Assembly (NCBI RefSeq): GCF_014197055.1
Contig: NZ_JACIEW010000003.1
Coordinates: forward strand, 186,001 to 250,000
From: Devosia subaequoris
GTDB lineage: Bacteria > Pseudomonadota > Alphaproteobacteria > Rhizobiales > Devosiaceae
DNA length: 64,000 nucleotides
Direction of reading: 5' to 3'
A program made the position numbers and the translations under genes. Each line of letters opens with the position of its first letter. Position 1 is the stretch's first letter. The notes beneath the pieces are model-generated. The model made no database searches. It saw nothing but the letters and a program-made list of their open reading frames with translations, and had not been told where the DNA came from. This document shows positions 53,108-61,760 of the stretch, piece by piece.

Positions 53108-54247
53108 ATGACCTTCAAACAGCATCAGCAGCGGTTGACCGGCGATGCGCCGGGCCATTCGACCACTCTCTATTGGTACTCCGCCGGACCAGAAACGGCC
53201 GAAACTAAGATTTATCTACAAGCGGCGCTCCATGCCGACGAACAGCCCGGCACCATGGCGTTGCACCACCTGTTGCCCATGCTGCGCGATGCTGACGCTG
53301 CCGGCACGCTCAAGGCACGCTTCGTGGTGTTTCCCTCGGTCAATCCGCTGGGCCTGGCCACCCGTGTTCTGCGCCGCCATATCGGCCGCTACGACCTCAC
53401 AACCGGCGTCAATTTCAATCGCCGCTGGCCTGATCTTTATCCGCTGGTCGCCGAGGCTGTCGCCGGCAAACTCGGTGATGATCCTAAAGCAAACCTGCGA
53501 ATCATACGGAAGGCCGTCGGCGACTGGATCGACCGGCAGCAACCGGCAACTGCCGCCCAGCAGCTGCGCCTGCTGACCCTCAAGGCGGCCCATGATGCCG
53601 ATATCGTGCTCGATCTGCATTGCGACGATGAGAGCCTGAAACACATCTTCACCTCTCCCGACCTGATGCCGGGCCTGCAGGATCTGGCCGACCGCATGCA
53701 GGTGGCCGCAACGCTGACCGCCGAAGACAGCGGCGGCGGGTCCTTCGATGAGGTGCTGCCCAGCCTTTATCGCAAGGCCCAGCGGGCTACCCCCGACGTT
53801 GCAATCCCGATGGGTGCCGAAACCGCAACACTGGAATATCGCGGCCAGGCCGATACCCATGACGAGCTGGGTCGCGCAGACGCACAGGGCCTGTTCGACT
53901 TCTTTTCTGGTCGCGGTCTGATTGACATGACACCGCCTCCAGTCGACCCGGCGCCCCATCCAACCTCGCTGGAGGCCACCGAAATGCTGCGTGCCGACCG
54001 TCCCGGCCTCCTGGCCTATCGCGTGGCACTGGGGGACAAGGTAAAGAAAGGCGATGTCGTTGCCGATATCATCGCCATGGACGGGCCGGAGGCCTTCCTC
54101 GCCCGCACCCCGCTGCGGGCTGGCACGGATGGGTTCATTCTCTCCCGCGCCAGCGCAAAATATGTCGTGGCAGGATCCTCGGTGGCCAAGATCGTGGGCA
54201 GCGAAGTTCTGCCCACGCGCGCTGGTGGCTACCTGCTGGAGGACTGA
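53108..54247 (+). CDS. succinylglutamate desuccinylase/aspartoacylase family zinc deacylase (M14-like)
   Basis: Zinc carboxypeptidase-fold amidohydrolase, 379 residues, removing an acyl group from an amino-acid-like substrate. Zinc ligands are H42 and E45 (ALHADEQPG) and H171 (LDLHCDDE), with the substrate-binding NFNRRW at 102-107. The C-terminal part (about 300-379) is a beta-domain resembling a biotinyl-lipoyl fold (VALGDKVKKGDVVADI). Encoded 10 bp behind the DUF77 gene in the transporter operon, so it likely processes the imported compound. The exact substrate is unknown. Confidence 0.83.
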   Translation: MTFKQHQQRLTGDAPGHSTTLYWYSAGPETAETKIYLQAALHADEQPGTMALHHLLPMLRDADAAGTLKARFVVFPSVNPLGLATRVLRRHIGRYDLTTGVNFNRRWPDLYPLVAEAVAGKLGDDPKANLRIIRKAVGDWIDRQQPATAAQQLRLLTLKAAHDADIVLDLHCDDESLKHIFTSPDLMPGLQDLADRMQVAATLTAEDSGGGSFDEVLPSLYRKAQRATPDVAIPMGAETATLEYRGQADTHDELGRADAQGLFDFFSGRGLIDMTPPPVDPAPHPTSLEATEMLRADRPGLLAYRVALGDKVKKGDVVADIIAMDGPEAFLARTPLRAGTDGFILSRASAKYVVAGSSVAKIVGSEVLPTRAGGYLLED

Positions 54248-54249
54248 CG

Positions 54250-55470
54250 CTAGCTACGCGCCAGTCCCCATTGTGCATGGTCGAGCGCAGTCATCACGCC
54301 GCGTAGTTCGGCCAGGCCCTTCATGCGCCCAATGGTGGGGTAGCCCGGTTGCGAGCGGCGGCCGAGATCATCGAGTATGTCCTGCCCGTGGTCAGGTCGC
54401 ATCGGGATTTCCCAGTCCTTGCGGCCTTCAGCCTGGCGTCGCCGTTCTTCCTTGAGGATGGCCGCAATCAGCGCCACCATGTCGGTGTCACCGGCCAGAT
54501 GCTCGGCTTCGAAGAAGGAGCCGACAATGTCGTCATTGTCGCGCTTGACGTTGCGCAGATGCAGGAAGTGCACCTTGGGACCGAAGCGCTCCATCATGCC
54601 GGGCAGATCATTATCGGGTCGCGCACCGAGCGACCCGGAACACAGCGTCATCCCATTGGCAGGGCTGTCGACGGCTTCGAGAATGTACTTGTAGTCTTCC
54701 TCGGTCGACATGATGCGCGGCAGGCCCAATAGCGCAAATGGCGGATCGTCGGGGTGGCAGCAGAGCCTAAGGCCCAACTCTTCGGCCACGGGCACCACCT
54801 CCTCAAGGAAATCGATGAAGTGCACCCGCAATTGCTCGCGGCTGATGGTGCCATATTCATCCAAATGCGCCTGCACATCCTCGAGGGACATGGACTCGGT
54901 GGAGCCGGGAAGCCCCATGGTCACATTGCGCCCGAGTTGCTTTTGCTCATCTTCGCTCATGGCTTCGAAGCGTCGCGCTGCCTCGTCGGCAATGGCGTTG
55001 GTGAAGTCAGTAGCTGCGCCGGGACGCTTGAGGATGTGGATGTCGAACGCGGCGAAGTCATTGATGTCGAAGCGCATGCAGGAGCCGCCATTGGGCACCG
55101 TCCAGCGCAGATCCGTGCGGGTCCAATCCAGTACCGGCATGAAATTGTAGCAAATTGTCTCGATGCCGCTATCGGCCAGATGCTTCATCGATATCTTGTA
55201 GTTAGCGATGTGCTCCCGCCATTCGCCCTTCTGCTTCTTGATGTCCTCGGTGACCGGCAGGCTTTCGACGACATCCCAGGTCAGCCCTGATGCCGAGCCA
55301 CCCTTCCGGGTGGCGATCTCCTTATGGCGTTTGGCGATCTCCTCGGGCGACCACACCACGCCATTGGGGACATGGTGCAAGGCGCTTACGACACCAGCCG
55401 CGCCGACCTGAGTAACATCGTCAATACTGGTCAGGTCCTTGGGGCCGAACCACCGCCACGTCTGTCGCAA
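54250..55470 (-). CDS. uxuA: mannonate dehydratase
   Basis: Dehydrates D-mannonate to 2-keto-3-deoxygluconate (KDG) in glucuronate catabolism. The N-terminal RQTWRWFGP and the metal/active-site segments GIETICYNFMPVLDWTRTDL, LCCHPDDPP, LCSGSLGAR and HFLHLRNVKR identify UxuA. Length 406 is normal. The start codon is TTG at 55470 with AAGGAA upstream; no in-frame ATG fits the conserved N-terminus. It lies 2 kb from the uronate operon (kdgF-kduD-kduI-TRAP) and feeds the same intermediate, KDG. It is a separate transcript, since unrelated genes lie between. Confidence 0.93.
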   Translation of the reverse strand: MRQTWRWFGPKDLTSIDDVTQVGAAGVVSALHHVPNGVVWSPEEIAKRHKEIATRKGGSASGLTWDVVESLPVTEDIKKQKGEWREHIANYKISMKHLADSGIETICYNFMPVLDWTRTDLRWTVPNGGSCMRFDINDFAAFDIHILKRPGAATDFTNAIADEAARRFEAMSEDEQKQLGRNVTMGLPGSTESMSLEDVQAHLDEYGTISREQLRVHFIDFLEEVVPVAEELGLRLCCHPDDPPFALLGLPRIMSTEEDYKYILEAVDSPANGMTLCSGSLGARPDNDLPGMMERFGPKVHFLHLRNVKRDNDDIVGSFFEAEHLAGDTDMVALIAAILKEERRRQAEGRKDWEIPMRPDHGQDILDDLGRRSQPGYPTIGRMKGLAELRGVMTALDHAQWGLARS

Positions 55471-55529
55471 GTCAGAATTCCTTTCTTGTATGGAAGTTTA
55501 ATGCCATATTCAGCGCACCGCCGAAAGCC

Positions 55530-55877
55530 TCAATCATTGGCCAGCGCCAGCAGTGTCTCGACATGGCATGGTGTCCCTGCCCTGCACCAGCAGGCCAGAT
55601 TCTTACCGCCGAGCGCGGCGCGGATTTCGGCTTGTGGAGGTCGGGGCCGATCCGCCTCGATCTCTCCGCCCAACCAGCGCGCATGGCGCGCTACCGCCTC
55701 GGCCTGCGCCGCCTCCTTGCCCAGCCCGGTTTCCGCCATCACGCCGGCAATGGTGAACGGGTTACCCCACAGACCGGGGCGCGCCACGGATTGGGCGGGC
55801 AGGCCATTGAGCGCCTGCGATACGGCCTGCAGATCGAAACCCGCCTTGCGGGATAGGACGATGCGTGCTGGCTTCAT
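55530..55877 (-). CDS. DUF4326 domain protein
   Basis: 115-residue protein of the DUF4326 family: a VLSRKAGFDL start, then GLWGNPFTI near residue 38 and a C-terminal LACWCRAGTPCHVETLLALAN motif with three Cys and one His that could bind a metal. Function is unknown; such domains occur in phages and in varied bacterial contexts. The ATG at 55877 overlaps the end of the TRIC-channel gene by 4 bp, implying translational coupling. Confidence 0.8.
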   Translation of the reverse strand: MKPARIVLSRKAGFDLQAVSQALNGLPAQSVARPGLWGNPFTIAGVMAETGLGKEAAQAEAVARHARWLGGEIEADRPRPPQAEIRAALGGKNLACWCRAGTPCHVETLLALAND

Positions 55878-56491
55878 CTGCGCATATTCCGGTCGAAGAC
55901 AAATCTGGGCATTTCCCATTTCAACACCAGCGCCAGAACACGTAGCGTGAAGCCGATGGCAATAGCAATCAGCACCATCAGATCCCCCGGCATGCCGTTG
56001 GTCAGCCCGAGAAAGTAAATCACCCCGGTAATCAGCGACACGGTTGCATAAAGCTCGCCCTGAAAGATTAGGGGAATGTCGTTGCACAACACATCGCGCA
56101 GCACGCCGCCGGCCGTTCCGGTCACCATGCCCGCGACAATGACGATGATGGGATGCACGCCCGCCTCGATGCCGATATTGCAGCCGATCACCGTGAACAC
56201 CACCAGCCCCAATGCGTCGAGCAGCAGGAACGGCCACTTCAGCCGGTCCACTAGCTGCGCCAGCGGAATTGTCGCCAGTGCCGCGCCACACACCAGCAGC
56301 AGCACATAGGGGTTCTTGACCCAAACCAGGGGATAATGATCGAGCAGGATGTCGCGCATGGTGCCGCCGCCCAACGCCGTAACGCAGGCAATCAGGCACA
56401 CGCCGAACCAGTCCATATTGCGTCGCCCGGCCGCCAGTGCGGCAGTCATCGCCTCCACGGTGATGGCGACATAGAAGGCGATGAGCAGCAT
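55874..56491 (-). CDS. TRIC-type cation channel family protein (UPF0126)
   Basis: 205-residue membrane protein with seven helices, a tandem duplication of the UPF0126 domain. GGGTMRDILLDHYPLVWVKN (first copy) and GTAGGVLRDVLCNDIPLIFQ (second copy) are the paired Gly-rich RDxL signatures of prokaryotic TRIC potassium/cation channels. The ATG at 56491 overlaps nothing upstream. Coupled by ATGA to the DUF4326 gene. The physiological role in bacteria is not established; it may act in ion or glycine homeostasis. Confidence 0.86.
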   Translation of the reverse strand: MLLIAFYVAITVEAMTAALAAGRRNMDWFGVCLIACVTALGGGTMRDILLDHYPLVWVKNPYVLLLVCGAALATIPLAQLVDRLKWPFLLLDALGLVVFTVIGCNIGIEAGVHPIIVIVAGMVTGTAGGVLRDVLCNDIPLIFQGELYATVSLITGVIYFLGLTNGMPGDLMVLIAIAIGFTLRVLALVLKWEMPRFVFDRNMRR

Positions 56492-56582
56492 GGCACGGGT
56501 CTCCAGAATCGTCGAAACCGGGTTGTCCGGACAACGTTACGCCATCACCATCTGCCCGTCGCCCGCTTCGGAAACAACCCCC

Positions 56583-57203
56583 ATGCGCCAGCCCCGCACC
56601 GTCCGCGCCCTCGAAGAATTCGGCAGAACGCGTCTCTCGCAAAGTTTCTTCATGCGCGATTTTCTCTATTCCGAGATCGCCGCCATCAATGGTCTTCCGA
56701 ACTTGCCCGACGACCCCGACCTCGCCATCGCTGCCGGCGAGCGGCTGTGCGAAGAGTTGCTCGAACCGCTGCAATCCCGGTTCGGCCGCATCTCGGTGCG
56801 CTCGGCCTATCGTTCCTCCGGAGTGAACGCGTTCGGCAACGCCAACAAGCTCAACTGCGCGATCAATGAGAAGAACTTTGCCGGCCACATCTGGGACCGG
56901 CGCGACGCCGGGGGCCACATGGGCGCCACCGCCTGCATAATCGTCAACCGCTTCATTTCCTATTATCAGCGTAGCGGTGACTGGGAGGCATTGGCTTGGT
57001 GGGTACACGATAAGCTGCCCTACTCCAATATGGAGTTCTTTCCCAAGTTCGCGGCCTTCAACCTACAATGGCACGAGGTCCCGACCCGCAGCATTCATAG
57101 CTTCATCCCACCCCGCCGCGGCTGCCTGACCAAACCGGGCATGGCCAATTGGGATGGGCGGCATGAGGACGCTTATGCGGCGATGCTCGAGGAGATCGGC
57201 TAG
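56583..57203 (+). CDS. uncharacterised protein, possible M15-type peptidase-like fold
   Basis: 206-residue protein I cannot assign confidently. ISVRSAYRSSGVNAFGN (about residues 76-92) and GGHMGATACIIV (about 118-129) resemble the substrate-side and His-x-x-Gly segments of D-Ala-D-Ala carboxypeptidase/M15-like proteins, but a full zinc-ligand set is not obvious. Trp-rich WWVHDKLPYSNMEFFPK and FNLQWHEVP follow. The start at 56583 is the first ATG giving a globular N-terminus; longer frames exist. Its last 4 bp overlap the convergent kdgF gene. Confidence 0.5.
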   Translation: MRQPRTVRALEEFGRTRLSQSFFMRDFLYSEIAAINGLPNLPDDPDLAIAAGERLCEELLEPLQSRFGRISVRSAYRSSGVNAFGNANKLNCAINEKNFAGHIWDRRDAGGHMGATACIIVNRFISYYQRSGDWEALAWWVHDKLPYSNMEFFPKFAAFNLQWHEVPTRSIHSFIPPRRGCLTKPGMANWDGRHEDAYAAMLEEIG

Positions 57204-57535
57204 ACGAAGTCTTGCCGCATCGGCGTGAACACATCGACCAGCCGCCCCTTTTCTAGGGCAACGACGCCATGGACGAGGCCGGATGGCACGATGAAGCTGC
57301 CTCCCTGGCCAACCACCTCGGTCTTACCATCGATGGTTACCTCGAAGCTGCCTTCGGCAACATAGCTGACCTGGATATGCGGATGGCTGTGCGGCGCGCC
57401 GACCGCCCCTTTGTCGAAGCCGAATTCGACCTGCATCAACTCCGGCGTATGAATCAGCACCCTGCGGGTATTGCCGGGCGCCAGCTCGGTCCAGCCGGTG
57501 GCTTCAGGCTGCGCAAATAGCTTCTGTTCAGTCAT
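57200..57535 (-). CDS. kdgF: KdgF-type cupin, unsaturated uronate linearisation
   Basis: Small cupin (111 residues) matching KdgF, which converts 4,5-unsaturated uronates from pectin or alginate to the linear ketouronate used by KduI. The metal-binding cupin motif is GAPHSHPHIQVSYVAEGSFE (about 47-66), and the second cupin motif ends VPSGLVHGVVALEKG. The C-terminal DVFTPMRQDF is typical of KdgF. It is the last gene of the uronate operon, 4 bp behind kduD. Zinc or nickel ligands are probably the three His of the first motif plus a His in the second. Confidence 0.87.
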   Translation of the reverse strand: MTEQKLFAQPEATGWTELAPGNTRRVLIHTPELMQVEFGFDKGAVGAPHSHPHIQVSYVAEGSFEVTIDGKTEVVGQGGSFIVPSGLVHGVVALEKGRLVDVFTPMRQDFV

Positions 57536-57539
57536 CTCA

Positions 57540-58301
57540 TTACCTCGCGAGCCAGCCGCCATCGACTGGAATGACGGCGCCGTGCATGTAGTTGGAAGCG
57601 GGCGCCAGCAGGAAAACTGCCGCATCGCCAATGTCGGATGGCACACCCCACCGCCCCGCCGGAATGCGTCCGAGTATGGCAGCGGACCGGTCCGGATCGT
57701 TGCGCAGCGCCTCGGTATTGTTGGTTTCAATGTAACCGGGCGCCACCGCGTTCACATTGATGCCCTTGCTCGCCCACTCATTGGCCAGCAGACGTGTAAT
57801 CCCCAACACCCCGCTCTTGGACGCGGTGTAGCTCGCCACCCGAATGCCACCCTGAAAGCTCAGCATGGAGGCAATATTGACGATGCGCGCCTCGCGCTCT
57901 GCCGCGATAGCCTTGCGCCCCAGGGACTGGCTGAGAAAGAACATCGTCTTGAGATTGATATCCATCACCGCGTCCCAGTCGCCCTCGGTGAAATCCACAG
58001 CATCGACGCGCTTGATGATGCCGGCATTGTTGACCAACCCGTCTATGGGACCATGCTTGTCCCAGACCGCCTCGAACATGGCCTGGGCATCGCTGGTTGA
58101 CCCAAGATCGGACTGCACGGCTACCAGTTCTGCGCCAATGGAGGCCATCAGTTCTGCGGTCTCGTCCATGGTCGACCGGCCAACACCAATGACCCGCCCG
58201 CCGGCCCGGCCGATGGACAGGGCGATGCCTTGACCGATGCCGGTATTGGCGCCGGTGACCATCACGGTCTTGCCGGTCAAAGAAAAGGCACTGAGACTCA
58301 T
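57540..58301 (-). CDS. kduD: 2-dehydro-3-deoxy-D-gluconate 5-dehydrogenase (KduD)
   Basis: Short-chain dehydrogenase, 253 residues, reducing 2,5-diketo-3-deoxygluconate to KDG with NAD(P)H. TGANTGIGQGIAL (about 16-28) is the cofactor loop, NNAG follows, and the catalytic pair is Tyr/Lys in YTASKSG near residue 157. GYIETNNTEALRND is a KduD signature. The ATG at 58301 overlaps the stop of kduI by one base. It sits between kduI and kdgF in the uronate operon, giving strong context for the name. Confidence 0.9.
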   Translation of the reverse strand: MSLSAFSLTGKTVMVTGANTGIGQGIALSIGRAGGRVIGVGRSTMDETAELMASIGAELVAVQSDLGSTSDAQAMFEAVWDKHGPIDGLVNNAGIIKRVDAVDFTEGDWDAVMDINLKTMFFLSQSLGRKAIAAEREARIVNIASMLSFQGGIRVASYTASKSGVLGITRLLANEWASKGINVNAVAPGYIETNNTEALRNDPDRSAAILGRIPAGRWGVPSDIGDAAVFLLAPASNYMHGAVIPVDGGWLAR

Positions 58302-59131
58302 CAGCGCAGATCCTCCATCGCCACCTTCTCCACATCTGTATAGTCGACATTGTCGCCAGCCATGGCCCAGATGAAGGTGTAGGCGCCGGTACCGGCGCCG
58401 CAATGGATCGACCAGGGCGGAGACAGGATTGCCTGTTCGTTGCGCACGATCAGGTGTCGGCTTTCGTCCGGCTCACCCATCAGATGCACCACAAAGGCGT
58501 CGGGTTTGAGATCGACATAGAGATAGGCTTCCATGCGCCGGTCATGCACATGGGCAGGCATGGTGTTCCACACCGAGCCCGGCGCAAACTGGGTCAATCC
58601 GACCACGAGTTGGCAGGTTTTGACGCTGTCGGCATTCACATACTGGAAAATCGAGCGTTCATTGGCGGTCTCGTTGCTGCCTAGGTCGAGCCGCTTGGCG
58701 CCCGATTTTTGCAACAGAGTCGTGGGATAGCTGGCATGGGCCGGGGCGCTCAGGAGATAGAACTTGGCACCCTCGCCGGCAAAACGCACATCCTTGGCAC
58801 CCATGCCGATATAGAGCATGTCGCGCGGTCCCACTGCATGATCGGTGCCATCGACCGAGATCGTGCCGGCCTCCCCGATATTGACAGCGACCAATTCACG
58901 CCGGTCGAGGAAATTGGCTGTGCCGGTCGGCTTGATCGCTTCCAGCGCCAGCGCACCACCATTGGGCAAGGCCCCGCCAACCGCCATGCGGTCGTAATGG
59001 GTATAGGTCCAGCGCACCTCGCCAGCGGCAAACAGATCGTCGATCAGGAAATTCTCGCGCAGTTCATCGGTCCCCATGGCTGCTGCCGTGGATGGATCGA
59101 TGGCAAAGCGAATGTCGAAATCGGTGCTCAT
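58301..59131 (-). CDS. kduI: 5-dehydro-4-deoxy-D-glucuronate isomerase (KduI)
   Basis: Double-cupin zinc isomerase, 276 residues, turning the 5-keto-4-deoxyuronate made from unsaturated uronates into 2,5-diketo-3-deoxygluconate. Zinc ligands H194, H196, E201 and H243 are visible (AHVHDRRMEAY, WSIHCGAG), matching E. coli KduI. The N-terminus has RENFLIDDLF and YTHYDRMAVGG. The ATG at 59131 lies 3 bp after the regulator gene stop. The stop overlaps the kduD start. Confidence 0.92.
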   Translation of the reverse strand: MSTDFDIRFAIDPSTAAAMGTDELRENFLIDDLFAAGEVRWTYTHYDRMAVGGALPNGGALALEAIKPTGTANFLDRRELVAVNIGEAGTISVDGTDHAVGPRDMLYIGMGAKDVRFAGEGAKFYLLSAPAHASYPTTLLQKSGAKRLDLGSNETANERSIFQYVNADSVKTCQLVVGLTQFAPGSVWNTMPAHVHDRRMEAYLYVDLKPDAFVVHLMGEPDESRHLIVRNEQAILSPPWSIHCGAGTGAYTFIWAMAGDNVDYTDVEKVAMEDLR

Positions 59132-59134
59132 GGT

Positions 59135-59881
59135 CTAGTCCTGTTTGCTGGTGCCTTGTTCGGCCAGGCGAGCGCGGTAGCGGTCCTGGCTGCGCGAGAG
59201 GTGATCTCGCATGGCCTCGCGCGCGCCATCGGCATCGCGGGCGGAGATCGCATTGAGAATGCGCTTGTGCTCTTCGTGCAGGCCAACCTGATATTCATAA
59301 GTCAGCACGCTCTCGGTGCCCCAGGGCGAGGCCACGTCACATGGGATGGTGCGGCTGCCCAGAGCATCGAGCACTTCGAGATAGAAAGGATTGTTGGTCG
59401 CCGCAGCGATGGCACGATGGAACGCAAAATCCGTCTTGCCGGTGGGATTGCCTTCGTCTAGCAGCCGGCCGAATTCGTTCCAGGCCTCCTGGATAGCGGC
59501 CACCTGGCTCGTGCTGTGGCGGTGCGCGGCAAGCCCCGCGCTTTCAATCTCGATGCCCATTCGCACTTCGAGCACGTTGAGCGCGACCGAAATCTTATTG
59601 GAACGCTCACCAGCGATGGCCCTGAAAGCCGAGCTGGCGTGCGCCATGACAAACACACCGGCCCCCTGGCGCGGCTGCACCATGCCGTCGGCGGCCAAGG
59701 CAGCGATGGCCTCGCGCACCACGGTTCGGCTGACCCCGAAATGCGTGGTCAGCTGGCTTTCCGTAGGCAGCTTTTCGCCGGGCCCGAATTCCCCGGCCCC
59801 AATGCGCTTGCGCAACGCATCGACCACTATTTGGGCAAGCTTGGGCTTCCGGGCAGGGGCCGGCATGTCGATCATAGCCAT
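59135..59881 (-). CDS. FadR-subfamily GntR regulator of uronate operon
   Basis: GntR-family repressor of the FadR/FCD type, 248 residues: a winged helix (about 15-80) with EKLPTESQLTTHFGVSRTVVREAIAAL, and an all-helical FCD ligand-binding domain (about 95-235). It resembles UxuR/ExuR/KdgR-type uronate regulators. It is placed inside the operon it probably controls, 4 bp behind the TRAP permease gene. The 24-bp palindrome at 62886-62909 in front of the operon is a good candidate target. The ligand is unknown. Confidence 0.85.
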   Translation of the reverse strand: MAMIDMPAPARKPKLAQIVVDALRKRIGAGEFGPGEKLPTESQLTTHFGVSRTVVREAIAALAADGMVQPRQGAGVFVMAHASSAFRAIAGERSNKISVALNVLEVRMGIEIESAGLAAHRHSTSQVAAIQEAWNEFGRLLDEGNPTGKTDFAFHRAIAAATNNPFYLEVLDALGSRTIPCDVASPWGTESVLTYEYQVGLHEEHKRILNAISARDADGAREAMRDHLSRSQDRYRARLAEQGTSKQD

Positions 59882-59885
59882 CAGA

Positions 59886-61166
59886 TCACCGGAACAGGCT
59901 GGGCAGCCACAAGGACAGCGCCGGAATATAGGTCACGAGGCCCAACACAATGATGCCGGCAATGTAGAACGGCCAGACGCTACGCATCGCGGCCCAGATC
60001 GAAATCTTGCCCACAGCCGCTGCTACGAACTGCACCGGCCCCAAGGGGGGCGTGTTGAGGCCGATCCCGAGGTTGAGGATCATGATGACGCCGAAATGCA
60101 CCGGGTCGACACCGAAGCTGGAGACCATGGGCAGGAAGATCGGCGTGGTGATGATGATCAACGGCCCCATATCCATGAAGGTGCCGAGCAGCAGCAACAG
60201 CACATTGATCAGCAGCAACACCATCAGCGGGTCGCTGGTCAGTTGCCCCACCATTTCGGTGAGAATGGGCGCCACCCGCAGATAGGCCATCAGCCAGCCG
60301 AATGACGCCGCGGCGCCAATGATGAACAGCACCATGGCCGTGGTGCGTACCGCGCCGGTGACACAGTGCACGAAGGTCGACCAACTCATGGTGCGATAGA
60401 CCAGAAGCGTCACGAGGAAGGCGTAGATCACCGCGATGCAGGAGCTCTCCGTGGCAGTGAAAATGCCCGAGCGCACGCCGCCAAAGATGATGGCGATGAG
60501 CAACAGACCCGGAATGGAAATCAGGAAATATTGCAGCGCCTTGGCAAAGCCCGGGAACGGCTCGGTGGGATAACCGCGCCGGCGCGCCACCACATAGGCA
60601 GTGAACATCAGCGCCAGAGCCAGCATCAGGCCCGGAATGATCCCGGCGGTAAACAGATCAGCAATCGATATGCGACCGCCGCCGGAAAGCGAATAGATGA
60701 TCATGTTGTGGCTGGGCGGCAGCAGGAGCGCGATCAGCGCCGCCATCGACGTAACGTTGACCGCATAGTCGGCGCCGTAGCCGCGCGCCTTCATCTGCGG
60801 GATCATGATGCCACCGACAGCAGCGGCCTCCGCCACGGCCGAACCGGAAATCCCGCCGAACAGGGTGGAGGCCACGACATTGACCTGCCCCAGCCCGCCC
60901 CGGATATGGCCGACCACGGCCCCGGCAAAGGCAATGATCCGCGCGGCAATGCCGCCCCGCATCATCAGGTCACCGGCAAAGATGAAGAACGGAATAGCCA
61001 GCAGGGTGAAGGGCGAAACGCCCGAATTGAGTTGCTGAAACACCACGACCGGCGGTCGGCCGAGATAAACGATGGTGGCAAAGCTGGCGATACCCAGGGA
61101 AAAGGCAATGGGCGTACCGACCACCATAAGCAGGCCGAAGGTGCCGAAGAGAATCCAGTATTCCAT
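59886..61166 (-). CDS. TRAP transporter large permease (DctM family)
   Basis: Large membrane subunit of a tripartite ATP-independent periplasmic transporter, 426 residues with about 12 helices. Typical DctM segments are GTPIAFSLGIASF near the N-terminus, STLFGGISGSAVAEAAAVG near residue 90 and NLGIGLNTPPLGPVQFVAA near residue 360. It lies 5 bp behind the small permease gene. The operon's KduI/KduD/KdgF enzymes point to uronates or oligouronates as substrate. Confidence 0.89.
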   Translation of the reverse strand: MEYWILFGTFGLLMVVGTPIAFSLGIASFATIVYLGRPPVVVFQQLNSGVSPFTLLAIPFFIFAGDLMMRGGIAARIIAFAGAVVGHIRGGLGQVNVVASTLFGGISGSAVAEAAAVGGIMIPQMKARGYGADYAVNVTSMAALIALLLPPSHNMIIYSLSGGGRISIADLFTAGIIPGLMLALALMFTAYVVARRRGYPTEPFPGFAKALQYFLISIPGLLLIAIIFGGVRSGIFTATESSCIAVIYAFLVTLLVYRTMSWSTFVHCVTGAVRTTAMVLFIIGAAASFGWLMAYLRVAPILTEMVGQLTSDPLMVLLLINVLLLLLGTFMDMGPLIIITTPIFLPMVSSFGVDPVHFGVIMILNLGIGLNTPPLGPVQFVAAAVGKISIWAAMRSVWPFYIAGIIVLGLVTYIPALSLWLPSLFR

Positions 61167-61171
61167 TATTT

Positions 61172-61699
61172 TTAGGCCTCGCTGACGGCCGCGTCGGTGG
61201 TCTCGGCGTCAACCGGTTCACCGGCGAGCCGCAATGCCATGCGTTCGAGCACGAACAGGCAGATCAGAACACCGGACACCACGATGGGAAGATAGGTGAA
61301 GGTTTGCGGCAGGCCGAGCACCGGAATGCGCACGCTCCAGCCGCGAATGGCCAGCTCCAGTCCATACCAGACCATCCCGAAGGCAAAGGCGAAGATGGCA
61401 ATATCGCTGAAACTGCGCAGCCAGGGCTTGGCGCTGTCGGGCAAGGCATAGAGCAGCACGTCAAAGCCCATATGGAACTTTTCACGCACACCTACGGCAG
61501 CGCCGAGGAATATGAACCAGCTCATGATCATGATCGACGCCCCTTCGGTCCAGGGCGGCGACGCATTGACCACGTAGCGCATGTAGACCTGATAGGCGAC
61601 CAGCACTGTCATGGCGACTAGACCCGTACCGGCCAACCATAGGGCCAGCTTGGATATGAGGCCAAAAAACCGGCTTGTTGCGAGGAGCCCGTTTTTCAT
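61172..61699 (-). CDS. TRAP transporter small permease (DctQ family)
   Basis: 175-residue DctQ-type subunit with four helices (about 15-38, 50-70, 90-112 and 130-155). The SPPWTEGASIMIMSWFIFLGA segment near residue 46 is the usual conserved loop-helix. The start at 61699 follows GGGAG with 9-nt spacing; a frame extending to 61828 runs back into the binding-protein gap. The gap to the binding-protein gene (61700-61760) holds a GC hairpin. Confidence 0.84.
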   Translation of the reverse strand: MKNGLLATSRFFGLISKLALWLAGTGLVAMTVLVAYQVYMRYVVNASPPWTEGASIMIMSWFIFLGAAVGVREKFHMGFDVLLYALPDSAKPWLRSFSDIAIFAFAFGMVWYGLELAIRGWSVRIPVLGLPQTFTYLPIVVSGVLICLFVLERMALRLAGEPVDAETTDAAVSEA

Positions 61700-61732
61700 C
61701 GGCTCAGTCTCCCAAATCAAAGAGCCGGGCCG

Positions 61733-61757
61733 ACCGGAAAGCCGGCCCGACGGGGAT
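61733..61757 (-). terminator. intercistronic hairpin after TRAP binding-protein gene
   Basis: GGGCCG... and ...CGGCCC arms around ACCGGAAAG can fold into a stem-loop between the binding-protein and permease genes. It may attenuate transcription or protect the upstream mRNA, as is common after binding-protein genes. Confidence 0.45.
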
Positions 61758-61760
61758 TTT

